Positions 26,497 to 34,787 of a stretch of 64,000 bases of DNA are shown in pieces (the first letter of the stretch is position 1; every line of letters starts with the position of its first letter). The stretch is from the NCBI GenBank assembly GCA_018402545.1, contig JAGYIL010000002.1, positions 372,001 through 436,000 of the forward strand, written 5' to 3'. Made by a program: the position numbers and the translations under genes. The stretch is from Saccharospirillum sp. Its GTDB lineage: Bacteria; Pseudomonadota; Gammaproteobacteria; Pseudomonadales; Natronospirillaceae. The notes under the pieces were generated by a model. That model searched no databases. It was not told the origin of the DNA and saw nothing but the letters and a program-made list of their open reading frames with translations.

Positions 26497-27774
26497 ATGA
26501 AAAGGATTCTACTCGTCTTGCTGCTCATCGTGGTTGGCGGCTATGGCGCTGCGCACTGGCACGTTACCCGCACGGTTCAAAGCCAGCTGGATCAGGCGGC
26601 CTTGATGGCTGAAGGTGTCGGCCGTCTTACCTATGGCCAGATCTGGGTAATACCGACGGGTGAAATTCGGGTTCACAATCTGGATTTTTCTGCACACGGC
26701 CAGGGCGGCGATGTTCGCATCGAACGCGCCTCTCTGGAAACCGATAACCTGCTCGAACTGGTGCAACTGGGCCAGACACTGAGCAACGACGACATACCGC
26801 AAAGTCTCGCACTCAGACTCAGCGGCATTGAACTGGATCTGGATTCAATGCGGCCGCTGGTCGATAACAATGCCCAGCAACATATGCTGGCCGCCGGCTG
26901 CGGCGATGAACGCACCTATTTTAATTTTACCGACCTCGACACCATGGGCTATCGCCAGACCCGCTCCGACATGACGCTGGAATACCGGCTCTCGCCCGAA
27001 CGCGATAACTTGCAGGTCGAGGGCGAATTTACCACAGAATCCATGTACCGGATGAGCACCCGCCTCGAGGTAGCGCTGGCTGATGGCCAGGGGCCCGCCG
27101 CGCTGATGGGTGCGACCCTGAATCAGGTGCAAATACGAGTAGACGATTTGGGCTACGTGCCCGAAGTAATGTCGTTTTGTGCTCGCGAGACAGGCCTTAG
27201 TATCGACGCCTACAAAACACGTCACGTAAATGCCTGGGAACAGTTGTGGCAGGAGCAGGGTGTGGTATTGGCCGATAACGTGGTCGAGGCCTATGCGACC
27301 TACATTGAGCGACCCGAGAGCCTGCGAGTGGAAAGTTTTGCCCGGCTGAACGCCATGCAAATGATGATGGTCTCCGACCCTCAGGCGATTCTGGACCTGA
27401 TTGCACCACAAATTGTTGTCAACGACGGTCAACCCAGCCCGCTGCAATTAACGCTGGCCTTGCCGCAGCGCTTGCCAGAGCCAGACAATGCCCAGTCACA
27501 GCCTGAGGTGCCTCAGGCTGAGCCGGAACGACCCACCCCCGAGCCAACACAAACCGAACAGGCACCCCGGGTCATTGAAGTGCCGGTCTCCGACCTCGCC
27601 GACTGGCTGAATTCGGATATAATCATAAACCTGGCCGATGGCCGGGAGTTTCGCGGTGAAATCGAAAGCCTGAACAACGAAGAAATCCAGTTCAAGCAAT
27701 CGGTCTTTGGCGGCACCATGGTGATGCCTCTGGCACGGGACACCATTCGCCGGGTTCGGGTAGTCAACCCCTGA
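26497..27774 (+). CDS. envelope protein of unknown function with C-terminal Sm-like domain
   Basis: 425 residues from ATG 26497 (AAGGA 5 nt upstream; an in-frame start at 26398 is less likely). An N-terminal helix (ILLVLLLIVVGGYGAAHW) anchors or exports it. Residues 40-340 form an extended domain of unknown type (IWVIPTGEIRVHNLDFSAHG, LRLSGIELDLDSM) containing two cysteines. A Pro/Glu-rich linker follows (~358-390). The last ~55 residues (VSDLADWLNSDIIINLADGREFRGEIESLNN and VMPLARDTIRRVRV) resemble an Sm-like beta barrel. No family was recognised for the body. It is monocistronic. Confidence 0.7.
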   Translation: MKRILLVLLLIVVGGYGAAHWHVTRTVQSQLDQAALMAEGVGRLTYGQIWVIPTGEIRVHNLDFSAHGQGGDVRIERASLETDNLLELVQLGQTLSNDDIPQSLALRLSGIELDLDSMRPLVDNNAQQHMLAAGCGDERTYFNFTDLDTMGYRQTRSDMTLEYRLSPERDNLQVEGEFTTESMYRMSTRLEVALADGQGPAALMGATLNQVQIRVDDLGYVPEVMSFCARETGLSIDAYKTRHVNAWEQLWQEQGVVLADNVVEAYATYIERPESLRVESFARLNAMQMMMVSDPQAILDLIAPQIVVNDGQPSPLQLTLALPQRLPEPDNAQSQPEVPQAEPERPTPEPTQTEQAPRVIEVPVSDLADWLNSDIIINLADGREFRGEIESLNNEEIQFKQSVFGGTMVMPLARDTIRRVRVVNP

Positions 27775-27802
27775 TGGGTTTCCTCCTGCAAACCGCGGAG
27801 TC

Positions 27803-28030
27803 TCAGTCGCGCTGACACAGCGCGACTGACAGCCGCATAACGCGCTTTCCGGTAATTAGAATGATGCAAAAGGCGATGGGCCAGGCGACCACATAAGCCT
27901 GTGCCCAGCGGCCAAGAAAGCCATTGCCGATGCCGGTGTTCAATGCCGTAATCACCGCCGTCATAATGGTAACCATAAGCACCGACATCAAAAATGCCTG
28001 CACGATGGGCTGGTAACGTTTTGAGAACAT
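27803..28030 (-). CDS. DUF2798 small membrane protein
   Basis: 75 residues from ATG 28030; a TTG at 28039 is the alternative. Two transmembrane helices: QAFLMSVLMVTIMTAVITALNTG, then the family signature FLGRWAQAYVVAWPIAFCIILI, ending KRVMRLSVALC. This is the DUF2798 pattern, whose function is unknown. A CAGTCGCGCTG/CAGCGCGACTG hairpin at about 27805-27829 overlaps the last codons, so the end of the gene and a transcript-ending structure coincide. It is convergent with the unknown envelope-protein gene. Confidence 0.82.
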   Translation of the reverse strand: MFSKRYQPIVQAFLMSVLMVTIMTAVITALNTGIGNGFLGRWAQAYVVAWPIAFCIILITGKRVMRLSVALCQRD

Positions 28031-28087
28031 GGCCTGCAACCTTAAAATTAGATAACCCTAATATTATAACCGGGTTGACGGTGCAGG

Positions 28088-29479
28088 TTAACCCGCTTTA
28101 ACCACCCTAACCCGAAACGACCGGCCTTTGATTCGCCCCCGGCCCAGCTTGTCCAGCGCGCGTTTTTTGGCGCCCCGCGCCACGGCGACGTAGGTGCTTT
28201 GGTCGTAAACGGAAATCTTCCCAACCTCGGCGCCGTCAATTCCCTGCTCGCCGGTCAGCGCACCCAGTACATCGCCGGGGCGTACTTTCTGTTTTTTGCC
28301 GCCGTCGATCTGCAGCGTAATCATCGGCGCCGGCTGTGGCCGAAAATGCGCGTGTACGGCAGGCGGCAGCGCTTCGGGTTCGAGCGTGGTATTCAGGTAT
28401 CCTTCGAGTGCCGCCAGCCGGTGACCTTCCCGGTCACTGAACAGGGTGCAGGCAATGCCCTGGCTGCCAGCACGACCGGTACGGCCAATGCGGTGCACAT
28501 GCACTTCCGGGTCCAGCGCCATGCGGAAGTTGATCACTGCATCGAGCGCATCGATATCAAGCCCGCGCGCGGCGACATCGGTTGCCACCAATACCGAGAC
28601 ACTCTTGTTGGCGAAAGTCACCAGCGATTCGTCGCGCTGGCGCTGATCCAGATCCCCGTTCAGGGCGATGGCGCTGTGGCCGGCGGCACTCAGGGCATCG
28701 GCAACGTCCAGGGTTTCGGCCCGGGTATTACAGAACACCACGGCGCTGGTCGGCTGGTGGTGTGCCAGCAGACGCAGCAGAGCGTCGAGCCGGTCTTCAT
28801 CATTACCAACGCGAAACAGACTTTGGGTAATGCTGGAACTGTCGTGCCGGGCTTCGACTTTCACCATGACCGGCTCGACCATGATGTGATCAGCCAACTG
28901 CTTGATCTGATCGGGAAAGGTCGCGCTGAACAACAGGGTTTGCCGTTGTTTTGGAACCGATTCGAGAATCGACTCCAGCACCGGCTGAAACCCCATATCG
29001 AGCATCCGGTCGGCTTCATCGAGCACCAGGGTATTCACGTTTTCAAGCACCAGGGTACCCTTGCGGACATGCTCTTCAATACGACCGGGTGTTCCCACAA
29101 TAATGTGAGCCCCGTGTTCAAGTGACCCGATTTGCGGGCCAAAGGGCATGCCACCACAGAGCGTCAGTATCTTGATGTTATGAATGCCCCGCGCCAGGGT
29201 ACGCAATTCCTTCGCCACCTGATCGGCCAGTTCCCGGGTCGGGCACAGCACCAGGGTCTGAATCCGAAAGCGTTTAACATCGAGTTTGTTCAACACGCCC
29301 AAACCAAACGCCGCCGTCTTGCCAGAGCCGGTTTTGCCCTGCCCAATCACATCCCGCCCGGCCAGAATATCGGGCAAGCTGCTGGCTTGAATCGGCGTCA
29401 TCTGGTGGTAGTCGAGCGATGCCAGAGTGCTCAGCAGATCGGGGTTTAACGGCAGGGTGGAAAAATCAGTTTGGCTCAC
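28088..29479 (-). CDS. dbpA: ATP-dependent RNA helicase DbpA
   Basis: 463 residues from GTG 29479 (VSQTDFSTLPLNPDLL), close to the 457 of E. coli DbpA. The frame stays open to 29662, but that part is read from repeat copy 8 and is rejected. DEAD-box motifs are MTPIQASSLPDIL (Q), GQGKTGSGKTAAFG (I), PTRELADQ (Ia), GTPGR, VLDEADRMLDMGF (II), FSATFP (III), VATDVAARGLDI and HRIGRTGRAG (VI). The C-terminal RNA-binding domain has IDGGKKQKVRPGDVLGALTGEQGIDG, specific for DbpA, which acts on 23S rRNA hairpin 92 in 50S assembly. Confidence 0.95.
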   Translation of the reverse strand: MSQTDFSTLPLNPDLLSTLASLDYHQMTPIQASSLPDILAGRDVIGQGKTGSGKTAAFGLGVLNKLDVKRFRIQTLVLCPTRELADQVAKELRTLARGIHNIKILTLCGGMPFGPQIGSLEHGAHIIVGTPGRIEEHVRKGTLVLENVNTLVLDEADRMLDMGFQPVLESILESVPKQRQTLLFSATFPDQIKQLADHIMVEPVMVKVEARHDSSSITQSLFRVGNDEDRLDALLRLLAHHQPTSAVVFCNTRAETLDVADALSAAGHSAIALNGDLDQRQRDESLVTFANKSVSVLVATDVAARGLDIDALDAVINFRMALDPEVHVHRIGRTGRAGSQGIACTLFSDREGHRLAALEGYLNTTLEPEALPPAVHAHFRPQPAPMITLQIDGGKKQKVRPGDVLGALTGEQGIDGAEVGKISVYDQSTYVAVARGAKKRALDKLGRGRIKGRSFRVRVVKAG

Positions 29480-29604
29480 AATCGGGTCTCTTGGTTGGCT
29501 AACTTGGGTAGCCTGGGGCAAATGGGCGCGCATTGTACGCTTTGTAACCAGCTTGCCCAAGTGGTATTGGGAAACTTCGGGTTGCTTCGGTAGGGTTTGC
29601 TGTT

Positions 29605-29735
29605 GTGCCAGGAGTGCGTGCCAGCCACCGGGTAGGTCTATCCGGGGTCGTCGTGAATCCATCCATGGAGACTAGACCGCAACATCCCTGTTGCGGACTA
29701 CCCCGGATAGACCTACCCGGCAGCTGTCACTTGAG
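29605..29735 (+). repeat. three-way-junction intergenic repeat, copy 8
   Basis: Arms 29628-29647 and 29701-29720 are a perfect 20-bp inverted repeat (CCGGGTAGGTCTATCCGGGG). Hairpin A has GTC/GAC where the others have GGC/GCC, a double compensatory change. Hairpin B is CCGCAACA-tccc-TGTTGCGG. Flanks out to 29605 (GTGCCAGGAGT) match copy 9, the closest relative. Confidence 0.9.
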
Positions 29736-29784
29736 CTGGTATGAGCATTTAACTCAAGGCAAATCATGTGTTGCAATCTTCTGT

Positions 29785-29832
29785 AAGCTCGAAGCTCGAA
29801 GCTCGAAGCTCGAAGCTCGAAGCTCGAAGCTC
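29785..29832. repeat. heptanucleotide tandem array after yaeQ
   Basis: Six full copies of AAGCTCG and a partial seventh, ending at the base before the yaeQ stop codon (29833-29835). Read in the yaeQ direction it is (GAGCTTC)n immediately after the stop. The same array in the same orientation follows ppx at 33383. Confidence 0.95.
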
Positions 29833-30378
29833 CTAACTCCGCTCCTTAATCCGAATCGGCGTAATAGTCAGGGCGTCATCGTCTTTGGATAGGTAGAGCA
29901 CGCCCTCGGTGATGCTGCACTGGAAAGTCATTGAGCGCTCGAACCAGCCGGTCAGGGCATCCAGGTCCTCTTCCGAGAATTCCCAGATTTCAAGCTCGGG
30001 CAGGCGCGCCAGGGCGGCTTTGTTCTGGGCGAGCCAGAGGGGCACGGTGCGTCCACCGTAAGTGTAGAGTTTTACCGCTTTGGCCTGGGCGCTGGCTTTG
30101 CGTAGCCATTTTTCATCCGGCTGACCGAAGGCCACCCAGAGAGTGATATCGCCGGTTAAATCGCGCTCCGCCAGTTCCGGTTCGCCTTCATCGCTCAGGC
30201 CTTTGGAGAACGTCAGAGTCTCGGAGGCATTGAGCATGAACGCCAGCAGCCGCACCATAATGCGGTTGGGAGTCTCAGACGGGTGTTGCGCCAGGCTGAA
30301 GGCATGTTCCTGATAATAGCCCCGGTCCATATCGGAAATATTCAGCCGCGCTTTCAGCACGGTGGCTTTGAGTGCCAT
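29833..30378 (-). CDS. yaeQ: YaeQ family protein
   Basis: 181 residues from ATG 30378. Family pattern: ATVLKARLNISDMDRGYYQEHAFSLAQHPSETPNRIMVRLLAFMLNA, LSDEGEPELAERDLTGDITLWVAFGQPDEKWLRKAS, YGGRTVPLWLAQN. YaeQ has a restriction-endonuclease-like fold (PD-(D/E)XK superfamily) and was once proposed as an RfaH substitute. Its true role is uncertain. The frame starting at 30438 adds residues outside the family. The stop codon is directly followed by the heptamer array and then repeat copy 8. Confidence 0.92.
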   Translation of the reverse strand: MALKATVLKARLNISDMDRGYYQEHAFSLAQHPSETPNRIMVRLLAFMLNASETLTFSKGLSDEGEPELAERDLTGDITLWVAFGQPDEKWLRKASAQAKAVKLYTYGGRTVPLWLAQNKAALARLPELEIWEFSEEDLDALTGWFERSMTFQCSITEGVLYLSKDDDALTITPIRIKERS

Positions 30379-30459
30379 GATGGTGGTGCTCGTATTGAGT
30401 GAGGCGTGGGAGTGTACTGCAGCGGCGGTGATGAACAAAGTGGTGCATCCCAGGGATGC

Positions 30460-30540
30460 AAAACCCGGCAGCTACAATGGCTGCCGGGGTACTGCCGGAG
30501 AGCGCTGTGTCAGGCCGCCTGCCTGACTTGATCAGCGCTC
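30460..30540 (-). terminator. terminator hairpins after the DUF1127-like gene
   Basis: On the minus strand the stop at 30547 is followed by GAGCGCT..TCAGGC/GCCTGA..AGCGCTC (30500-30540). Then comes CCCGGCAGC-CATTGTA-GCTGCCGGG (30464-30488) and four T. The second hairpin is a good intrinsic terminator; the first adds a further stem. Confidence 0.7.
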
Positions 30541-30546
30541 CCCACC

Positions 30547-30807
30547 TTAGGCGCTAGGGGGCCCGGCTTTCTGCTTCCCGGGACTTCGCGCCTGTTGCTC
30601 CGGCGTCTGCTGTCCTTTTTCCAGACGAATCGCTTGCTTGGGCTCTCTCCAGGTCAGCGGCACTTCGGACGACTGCTGGCCCAGGCCGATGTCTTTTTGC
30701 AAGTGGCTGTTCAGGTGTTCGGCAACATAACGCTCGGCGCGTTTTTCCTGCAACCAGCGGTTCAGTTCACGGCGCTGGTTAATTCGGTTCATCAGTTTGG
30801 TGATCAT
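30547..30807 (-). CDS. small basic DUF1127-like protein
   Basis: 86 residues from ATG 30807, with GGAGAG 5 nt upstream. Residues 1-45 (MITKLMNRINQRRELNRWLQEKRAERYVAEHL, then KDIGLGQ) and the following LTWREPK resemble the DUF1127/YjiS arrangement: an Arg-rich helix, DIGL, a gap and a W-R motif. A polar tail (EKGQQTPEQQARSPGKQKAG) extends it. Some DUF1127 proteins bind RNA or affect phosphate and polyamine metabolism. The match is partial, so this is a tentative family call. Confidence 0.65.
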   Translation of the reverse strand: MITKLMNRINQRRELNRWLQEKRAERYVAEHLNSHLQKDIGLGQQSSEVPLTWREPKQAIRLEKGQQTPEQQARSPGKQKAGPPSA

Positions 30808-30967
30808 GATCACTCTCCCGTTTTGCTTGTTTGCATGGTTGAAATGCAAGCGTTGGGAGCAGTGGCAGAAAGCGCGGGGTGTTGATCTCAGGAGGGGTTT
30901 GGTAAAACACAATCCTTGTTATACAACGAGCCGCAGGTTTCATCCACGGCTCGCAAGGCTTGTGTCC

Positions 30968-31063
30968 TTAGTCGAATCGCGGGTGCAACAGCACATTACC
31001 GGTGACCGCTGGGGTCACAGTACGGGAGGTGCACAGTTGGCGCATAGCGTGAGCGTATTTCAT
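30968..31063 (-). CDS. candidate 31-residue small protein
   Basis: ATG 31063 has a perfect GGAGG six bases upstream (CTACGGAGGCACGCC) and encodes MKYAHAMRQLCTSRTVTPAV followed by TGNVLLHPRFD and a stop. There is no homologue I recognise. The same frame is open to 31204 without a better start. It is transcribed in the same direction as the carbonic-anhydrase-like gene upstream and the DUF1127-like gene downstream. The strength of the ribosome-binding site is the main evidence. Confidence 0.4.
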   Translation of the reverse strand: MKYAHAMRQLCTSRTVTPAVTGNVLLHPRFD

Positions 31064-31230
31064 GGCGTGCCTCCGTAGGTTGTTGCCGTTTGGGCAGATT
31101 CGAATTAAGGGTTTGCTAATGAAACGCTGTGTTTCATTAGGTGCAAGATTACTCGAACGGTGACCCTCGCTCAACCCTAAACTTTCAAGGTCTAAAGAAT
31201 TCATAAGTCTTATGACTTAACGTCCATCAA

Positions 31231-31782
31231 TCAGGCGCTGTCGTCACCCAGACCATCAGCCAGGTAGTCGTCTTTCAGTTTGGTGTAATTGGCCGCGCTG
31301 TATTTAAAGAAGCGTTGCTCTTTGTCGGTTAATGGCCGTACCTGGCGCGCTGGTGATCCCATATACACATAGCCTGAGGCCAGCGTTTTGCCGGGCGGTA
31401 CCAGCGTACCGGCACCAATCACCACCTGGTCTTCAACCACGGCGCCGTCCAGTACCGTTGCGCCGATGCCGATCAACACCTCATTGCCGATGGTGCAGCC
31501 GTGCAGGCAGGCCTGGTGGCCGATGGTGACGTCGTTACCGATGGTCAGCGGCCAGCCATCCGGGTTGAAATCGCTGGCGTGGGTAATGTGCAGTACCGCG
31601 CCATCCTGAACCGAGGTGCGCGCACCAATACGGATGCGGTGCATGTCGCCTCGCACCACGGCACCGGGCCACACTGAGACATCATCGCCAAGTTCAACAT
31701 CGCCCAGTACCATGGCGCGCGGATCGATAAACACGCGCTGTCCAAAGTGCGGGGTGTGCCCGCGAAAACTGTGAATGGCCAT
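31231..31782 (-). CDS. gamma-carbonic-anhydrase family protein (YrdA/CaiE-like hexapeptide protein)
   Basis: 183 residues built of left-handed beta-helix hexapeptide repeats: VFIDPRAMVLGDVELGDDVSVWPGAVVRGDMHRIRIGARTSVQDGAVLHIT, then IGHQACLHGCTIGNEVLIGIGATVLDGAVV. Metal-ligand histidines appear in HITH, GHQ and LHGC. It ends VPPGKTLASGYVYMGSPARQVRPLT. YrdA-type proteins bind zinc as trimers; carbonic anhydrase activity is often weak. It is divergent from ppx, with only about 65 bp between likely starts. Confidence 0.92.
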   Translation of the reverse strand: MAIHSFRGHTPHFGQRVFIDPRAMVLGDVELGDDVSVWPGAVVRGDMHRIRIGARTSVQDGAVLHITHASDFNPDGWPLTIGNDVTIGHQACLHGCTIGNEVLIGIGATVLDGAVVEDQVVIGAGTLVPPGKTLASGYVYMGSPARQVRPLTDKEQRFFKYSAANYTKLKDDYLADGLGDDSA

Positions 31783-31847
31783 AATGCTTGCTCCCGAGGG
31801 TTTCTTTGGTCAGCATTGTGGCAAGAATTTACTCAGGTTGCATCGAT

Positions 31848-33377
31848 ATGCTCAAGCTCTCAGATTTCTGGCGGAACCGGGTGGAAGAAATGGCGGCCAT
31901 CGATTTGGGCTCCAATTCCTTCCACATGATTGTTGCGCGCCTTGAAAAAGGAGAGCTGAAGGTACTCGACCGCATCAAGGAGCCGGTGCGTCTGGGCTTC
32001 GGCTTGAGCGCCGATGGCAAACTGGATGACCTGTCGCAGCGCCGTGCATTGGAATGCCTGGCCCGCTTTGGCCAGCGGATCAGTCACCTGCCTGCCCATG
32101 CGGTGCGTGCAGTGGGCACCCGCACGCTGCGCAAGGCGGCGAACGCCGGGCCTTTTCTGGCCAAGGCTGAAACCGCGCTCGGGCATCATATCGATGTTGT
32201 GTCCGGGGCTGAGGAAGCCCGGTTGATTTATCAGGGCGTCGCCCAGGGGCTCGATGATGAACTGGATCGTCGCCTGGTCGTCGACATCGGCGGTGGCAGT
32301 ACCGAGGTGATTGTCGGCGAGCAGTTCCAGCCGCTGCTGCTAGACAGCCTGGGCATGGGGTGCGTCGCCATCATGCGCGACTTTTTTGATGACGGGCAGC
32401 TCAGCAAGAAATCCGTTAAAAAGGCCATTACCTTCTGCCTTCAGAAAATTGAACCGGTGCACGACGGCTTCCAGAGCATTGGCTGGCAACGGGCCATCGG
32501 TTGTTCCGGCAGCATCAAATCCATCTCCAAAGTCGCCGAAGCCATGACCGGAAACCCGGTCATTACCCGAGCGCTTTTGAATGACCTGTGCGACCAGGCC
32601 GGGCAATGTAAAACCGTTGACGACTTTAATCCCAATGGCCTGACGTCTGATCGCAAACCGGTGTTTCTGGGCGGGCTGATTGTATTGCGGGCCGTTTTCG
32701 AAGGCCTGGGGCTCGAGACCATGGAGGCCTCCCCCTGGGCATTGCGCGAAGGCCTGCTCTATGACCTGATTGGCCGTTATGATCATGAAGACGTGCGCAG
32801 CCGGGGCGTGCAACACCTGGCTGAGCGCTTTCATACCGACACCGAACAGGCCAAGCGGGTGGCCGATACTGCGTTGCGTTTTTTTAACGACAACCTGGCG
32901 GCTTTAGGACTTACCCAGCAGGAGCCCTGGTCGAATTACTTGCGCTGGGCAGCTCAGGTAGCGGAAGTCGGCCTCGATATTTCGCACAACCAGTTCCATA
33001 AACACAGTGGCTACATCGTCGCCAACTGCGACCTGGCTGGCTTCAGCCACGAGGAACAACAGCGGCTCACCTTCCTGGTGCGCCACCACCGTAAAAAACC
33101 CGATCTCAACAAACTGACTGAACTGGGCGAAGACGACCAAATCCTGATGCCCATTCTGCTGGTCATTTTCAGAATTGCGACCGTGCTGCACCGTGCCCGA
33201 ACCGGCAGTACCTCCGACGGCGTTTCGCTGCGCATCGACGGTGAGCAGATACTGCTTTCCGCCCGCAGCGACTGGTGGGATAACCACGGCCTTACCCAGG
33301 CGGACCTTGAGCAGGAAGCTCAGTATTTGAGCAAGCTGGGGTTTGGGTTGTTGTTGCAGCAGTCGTTGACGGAGTAA
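31848..33377 (+). CDS. ppx: exopolyphosphatase
   Basis: 509 residues from ATG 31848; ATG 31890 directly before AAIDLGSNSFHM is an alternative with GGTGGA upstream. Ppx/GppA ASKHA motifs are AAIDLGSNSFHMIVARLEKG, VRAVGTRTLRKA, SGAEEARLIYQGVA, VVDIGGGSTEVIVGE and GCSGSIKS. A C-terminal HD-like helical domain (DVRSRGVQHLAERFH, WAAQVAEVGLDISHNQFHKHSGYI) marks Ppx. It releases phosphate from the ends of polyphosphate. It is not next to ppk, unlike in many relatives. The heptamer array begins 6 nt after the stop. Confidence 0.94.
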   Translation: MLKLSDFWRNRVEEMAAIDLGSNSFHMIVARLEKGELKVLDRIKEPVRLGFGLSADGKLDDLSQRRALECLARFGQRISHLPAHAVRAVGTRTLRKAANAGPFLAKAETALGHHIDVVSGAEEARLIYQGVAQGLDDELDRRLVVDIGGGSTEVIVGEQFQPLLLDSLGMGCVAIMRDFFDDGQLSKKSVKKAITFCLQKIEPVHDGFQSIGWQRAIGCSGSIKSISKVAEAMTGNPVITRALLNDLCDQAGQCKTVDDFNPNGLTSDRKPVFLGGLIVLRAVFEGLGLETMEASPWALREGLLYDLIGRYDHEDVRSRGVQHLAERFHTDTEQAKRVADTALRFFNDNLAALGLTQQEPWSNYLRWAAQVAEVGLDISHNQFHKHSGYIVANCDLAGFSHEEQQRLTFLVRHHRKKPDLNKLTELGEDDQILMPILLVIFRIATVLHRARTGSTSDGVSLRIDGEQILLSARSDWWDNHGLTQADLEQEAQYLSKLGFGLLLQQSLTE

Positions 33378-33382
33378 AAATT

Positions 33383-33418
33383 AGCTTCGAGCTTCGAGCT
33401 TCGAGCTTCGAGCTTCGA
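33383..33418. repeat. heptanucleotide tandem array after ppx
   Basis: Five copies of GCTTCGA preceded by A, starting 6 bp after the ppx stop. It is the same unit as at 29785, and relative to the upstream gene it reads in the same direction. Repeat copy 9 follows 30 bp further on. Confidence 0.95.
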
Positions 33419-33447
33419 GTGGAGAGATTAATGCTTCTCCACGGTTA

Positions 33448-33572
33448 GTGACGGCTGCCGGGTACTCTTATCTGGGGGAGTCCGCAGCAGGACGCTGCGG
33501 TCTAGGCCCCATGGATGGGTTTACGCCGACCCCAGATGAGAGTACCCGGTGGCCGTCACGAACTCCTGGCAC
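33448..33572 (-). repeat. three-way-junction intergenic repeat, copy 9
   Basis: Arms 33448-33477 and 33530-33559 (30 bp, three mismatches; GACGGCTGCCGGGTACTCTT and complement). The core is reversed; hairpin A has CCC/GGG and hairpin B CCGCAGCGTCCTGCTGCGG. The flank ACTCCTGGCAC (33562-33572) is shared with copy 8. It separates the convergent ppx and yjdM genes. Confidence 0.9.
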
Positions 33573-33588
33573 AAGACTGCCTTTAACC

Positions 33589-34167
33589 TCAGGACTTCTT
33601 AACGAACTGCGTCAGTATGACGATTTGCTGGCCGTTGACCCGGCCTTCGATGTGCTCTGCGTTGTCTGCTACCAGTGAGATACCTCGAACGGCCGTGCCG
33701 CGCTTGGCGGTGAAGTTTGCGCCTTTTACGGTTAGGTCTTTGATCAGGGTGACCGTATCGCCCGCAGTGAGTACCACGCCATTGCTGTCCCGGTGAATGA
33801 CTTTGTCGTCGTCACTGAGGTGGTCTCCGGTGGCTTGTGCCCAGGCGAGGGTATCGTCGTCCAGATACAGCATATCGAGTAAATCTTTTGGCCAGCCCTC
33901 GGCGATCAGCCGGTGCAGCAGTCGCCATGCCATGACTTGTACCGGTGGCTCCTGGCTCCACATGCTGTCGTTCAGGCAGCGCCAGTGATTGGCGTCCATC
34001 TGCTCCGGGTGTTCAATCTGGTTCCGGCAGGTGGCGCATACCAACAGGGTGGTATCCAGGCTTTCCAGTGTGTTGGGTGGCACGGTGTAAACCGAGAGCG
34101 CATCGCTGGCTTTGCACAGCTCGCACTGGCCACCGCTGCGTGTTTCCAGCTGAGATAAGATCGACAT
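33589..34167 (-). CDS. yjdM: PhnA/YjdM domain protein (zinc-ribbon)
   Basis: 192 residues. An N-terminal region has paired cysteines (CELCKAS and VCATCRNQIEHPEQMDANHWRCLNDSMWSQEPPVQVMAWRLLHRL). The PhnA domain follows: DSNGVVLTAGDTVTLIKDLTVKGANFTAKRGTAVRGISLVADNAEHIEGRVNGQQIVILTQFVKKS. This is the C-terminal KGA-KRGT pattern of YjdM. Despite the historical phn name it is not a phosphonate-degrading enzyme; the function is unclear. The N-terminal part is longer than in E. coli YjdM. Confidence 0.9.
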   Translation of the reverse strand: MSILSQLETRSGGQCELCKASDALSVYTVPPNTLESLDTTLLVCATCRNQIEHPEQMDANHWRCLNDSMWSQEPPVQVMAWRLLHRLIAEGWPKDLLDMLYLDDDTLAWAQATGDHLSDDDKVIHRDSNGVVLTAGDTVTLIKDLTVKGANFTAKRGTAVRGISLVADNAEHIEGRVNGQQIVILTQFVKKS

Positions 34168-34270
34168 CGACGTAGAGGCCCGCAGAAAATGAGCGCGCAG
34201 TTTAGCGCATCGTTGGCGTGATACCGAATCCCTGATTAAATGGGCTTAATGATTCAGCAGCGAATGCCCT

Positions 34271-34771
34271 ATGCCAAACGACATCCTGATCCGAGCCGCC
34301 CAACCCGAAGACGCCCTTGCCATCGCTCAGCTCTACAACCCCTATGTTCGAGACACCATCATCACCTTTGAAGAAGCCGAGGTTAGCGCTCAGGACATTC
34401 AGCAAAGAATGCAATCCGTTAATGACGCCGGGTTATTCTGGCGAGTGGCCGAGCACCAGGGTGAGCTGACCGGTTACGCCTATGCAACCGCCTGGCGGCC
34501 GCGTCATGCTTACCGGTATTCGGTGGAAGTGACCGCTTACGTCAGCCCGGCGTATCAGGGCAAAGGTGTCGGGTCCCAGCTTTATAGCGATTTGCTTCCT
34601 GCACTCAAAGCGCAAGGCATCCACAGCGCCATGGGCGGCATTGCGCTGCCCAACGAAGCCAGCATTGCCCTGCATGAGAAATTTGGTTTTAAGAAAGTGG
34701 CGCACTTCGAAGCGGTCGGGTTCAAGTTCGACCGCTGGATAGATGTGGGTTACTGGCAGTTATTGCTGTAG
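34271..34771 (+). CDS. GNAT N-acetyltransferase, phosphinothricin acetyltransferase-like
   Basis: 166 residues: ILIRAAQPEDALAIAQLYNPYVRDTIITFEEAEVSAQDIQQRM is the Pat/Bar/MddA start. The acetyl-CoA loop is VSPAYQGKGVGSQLYSDLLPAL (R/Q-x-x-G-x-G/A), and the end is GIALPNEASIALHEKFGFKKVAHFEAVGFKFDRWIDVGYWQ. Relatives acetylate methionine sulfone, methionine sulfoximine or phosphinothricin. The physiological substrate is not determinable here. It is divergent from yjdM and overlaps no other gene. Confidence 0.92.
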   Translation: MPNDILIRAAQPEDALAIAQLYNPYVRDTIITFEEAEVSAQDIQQRMQSVNDAGLFWRVAEHQGELTGYAYATAWRPRHAYRYSVEVTAYVSPAYQGKGVGSQLYSDLLPALKAQGIHSAMGGIALPNEASIALHEKFGFKKVAHFEAVGFKFDRWIDVGYWQLLL

Positions 34772-34787
34772 TTGTGTCGGGAAGCGG

